Source: Saccharicrinis sp.
GTDB lineage: Bacteria > Bacteroidota > Bacteroidia > Bacteroidales > Marinilabiliaceae
DNA: 64,000 nucleotides
Direction of reading: 5' to 3'
Assembly (NCBI GenBank): GCA_024635555.1
Contig: JAGXIO010000081.1
Coordinates: 17,516-81,515, forward strand
This document shows positions 63,889-64,000 of the stretch, one piece after another. Numbering within the stretch: position 1 is the stretch's first letter; each line of letters begins with the position of its first letter. Both the position numbers and the translations under genes were made by a program. The notes under the pieces were generated by a model. It saw nothing but the letters and a program-made list of their open reading frames with translations, was not told where the DNA came from and searched no databases.

Positions 63889-64000
63889 ATGAAGTACAAA
63901 AAACTACCCCTTTCTTTTCAACAACAAGTTAATCTTCTGAAAAACCGAGGACTCAGCATACCTGATGAGCCAAGAGCCATTCAATACCTAAGTAATATTA
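63889..64000 (+). CDS. Abi-like (AbiD/F) protein, start only
   Basis: Truncated by the window edge, so missing from the ORF track. The first 37 residues KYKKLPLSFQQQVNLLKNRGL then SIPDEPRAIQYLSNI match the beginning of Abi_2 family proteins (pattern PLSxxxQxxxLxxRGL). These proteins cause abortive infection in some phage systems. Its position just after hsdM makes it probable cargo of the type I R-M operon. Confidence 0.68.
   Translation, partial: MKYKKLPLSFQQQVNLLKNRGLSIPDEPRAIQYLSNI

Overview
The window reads as a contig fragment from a Bacteroidota chromosome, most likely an anaerobic or facultative member of the Marinilabiliales/Cytophagales-like lineages (lineage is inference). The support is AT-rich DNA, TAnnTTTG-type -7 promoter boxes instead of Shine-Dalgarno-led starts, a full Bat (aerotolerance) operon, a folP-cdaA pair, a Y_Y_Y/beta-propeller histidine kinase, and a DarA/DarB resorcinol-lipid locus. 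No rRNA, CRISPR array, prophage or plasmid replication gene was seen. One tRNA, Ser(GGA), is present.

Layout. 1-5.1 kb: truncated spondin-domain secreted protein, plsC, sfsA, a HEPN/MNT pair and a Pif1-like helicase with C-terminal TPRs. 5.2-17 kb: secreted TPR protein, calcineurin-like phosphatase, Gfo/Idh/MocA oxidoreductase, a very large sensor kinase, an ATP-grasp-like protein, a GT2 glycosyltransferase and a Wzi/RemB-like outer-membrane barrel. 17-18.1 kb: an IS200-type (RAYT-like) transposase between two ~206-bp direct repeats full of hairpins. 18.1-26.1 kb (minus strand): haem genes hemN-hemG/Y-hemH, a TIGR01777 epimerase, and folP-cdaA-mscS. 26.3-37.5 kb: a compact biosynthetic cluster (DarA, DarB, BtrH-like acyltransferase, ABC-2 exporter, ACP, ketosynthase, ketosynthase-like partner, lipase-like hydrolase, CrtI-type FAD enzyme). 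38.4-47.6 kb: moxR-DUF58-BatA/B/C/D/E. 47.7-60.6 kb: housekeeping genes (STAS and HPt signalling, gcvT, serC-serA, fumC, cupin, Gre factor, HI0933-type flavoprotein, tRNA-Ser, TPR lipoprotein, purC, MBL hydrolase). 60.6-61.9 kb: a 1.3-kb gene-poor block of nested palindromes plus a 21-bp tandem array that encodes a heptad repeat. 61.9-64 kb: a type I methylase (hsdM), a tiny ORF and the start of an Abi-like gene.

How the genes work together. The cluster at 26.3-37.5 kb is the best candidate for an under-described system. DarB and DarA would condense and aromatise two acyl chains to a dialkylresorcinol. The ACP/KS/KS-like set would build or supply chains, the BtrH-like protein could transfer an acyl group, and the ABC-2 pair could export the product. 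The adenylation, ammonia-lyase, ketoreductase and dehydratase genes expected of a full flexirubin locus are not in the window. The Bat operon pairs a MoxR ATPase and vWA proteins with TPR and beta-sandwich membrane partners; its BatC carries an unusual thrombospondin type-3-like acidic tail. Intergenic DNA is rich in palindromic and short tandem repeats, and several gene relics are visible that the ORF track does not list.
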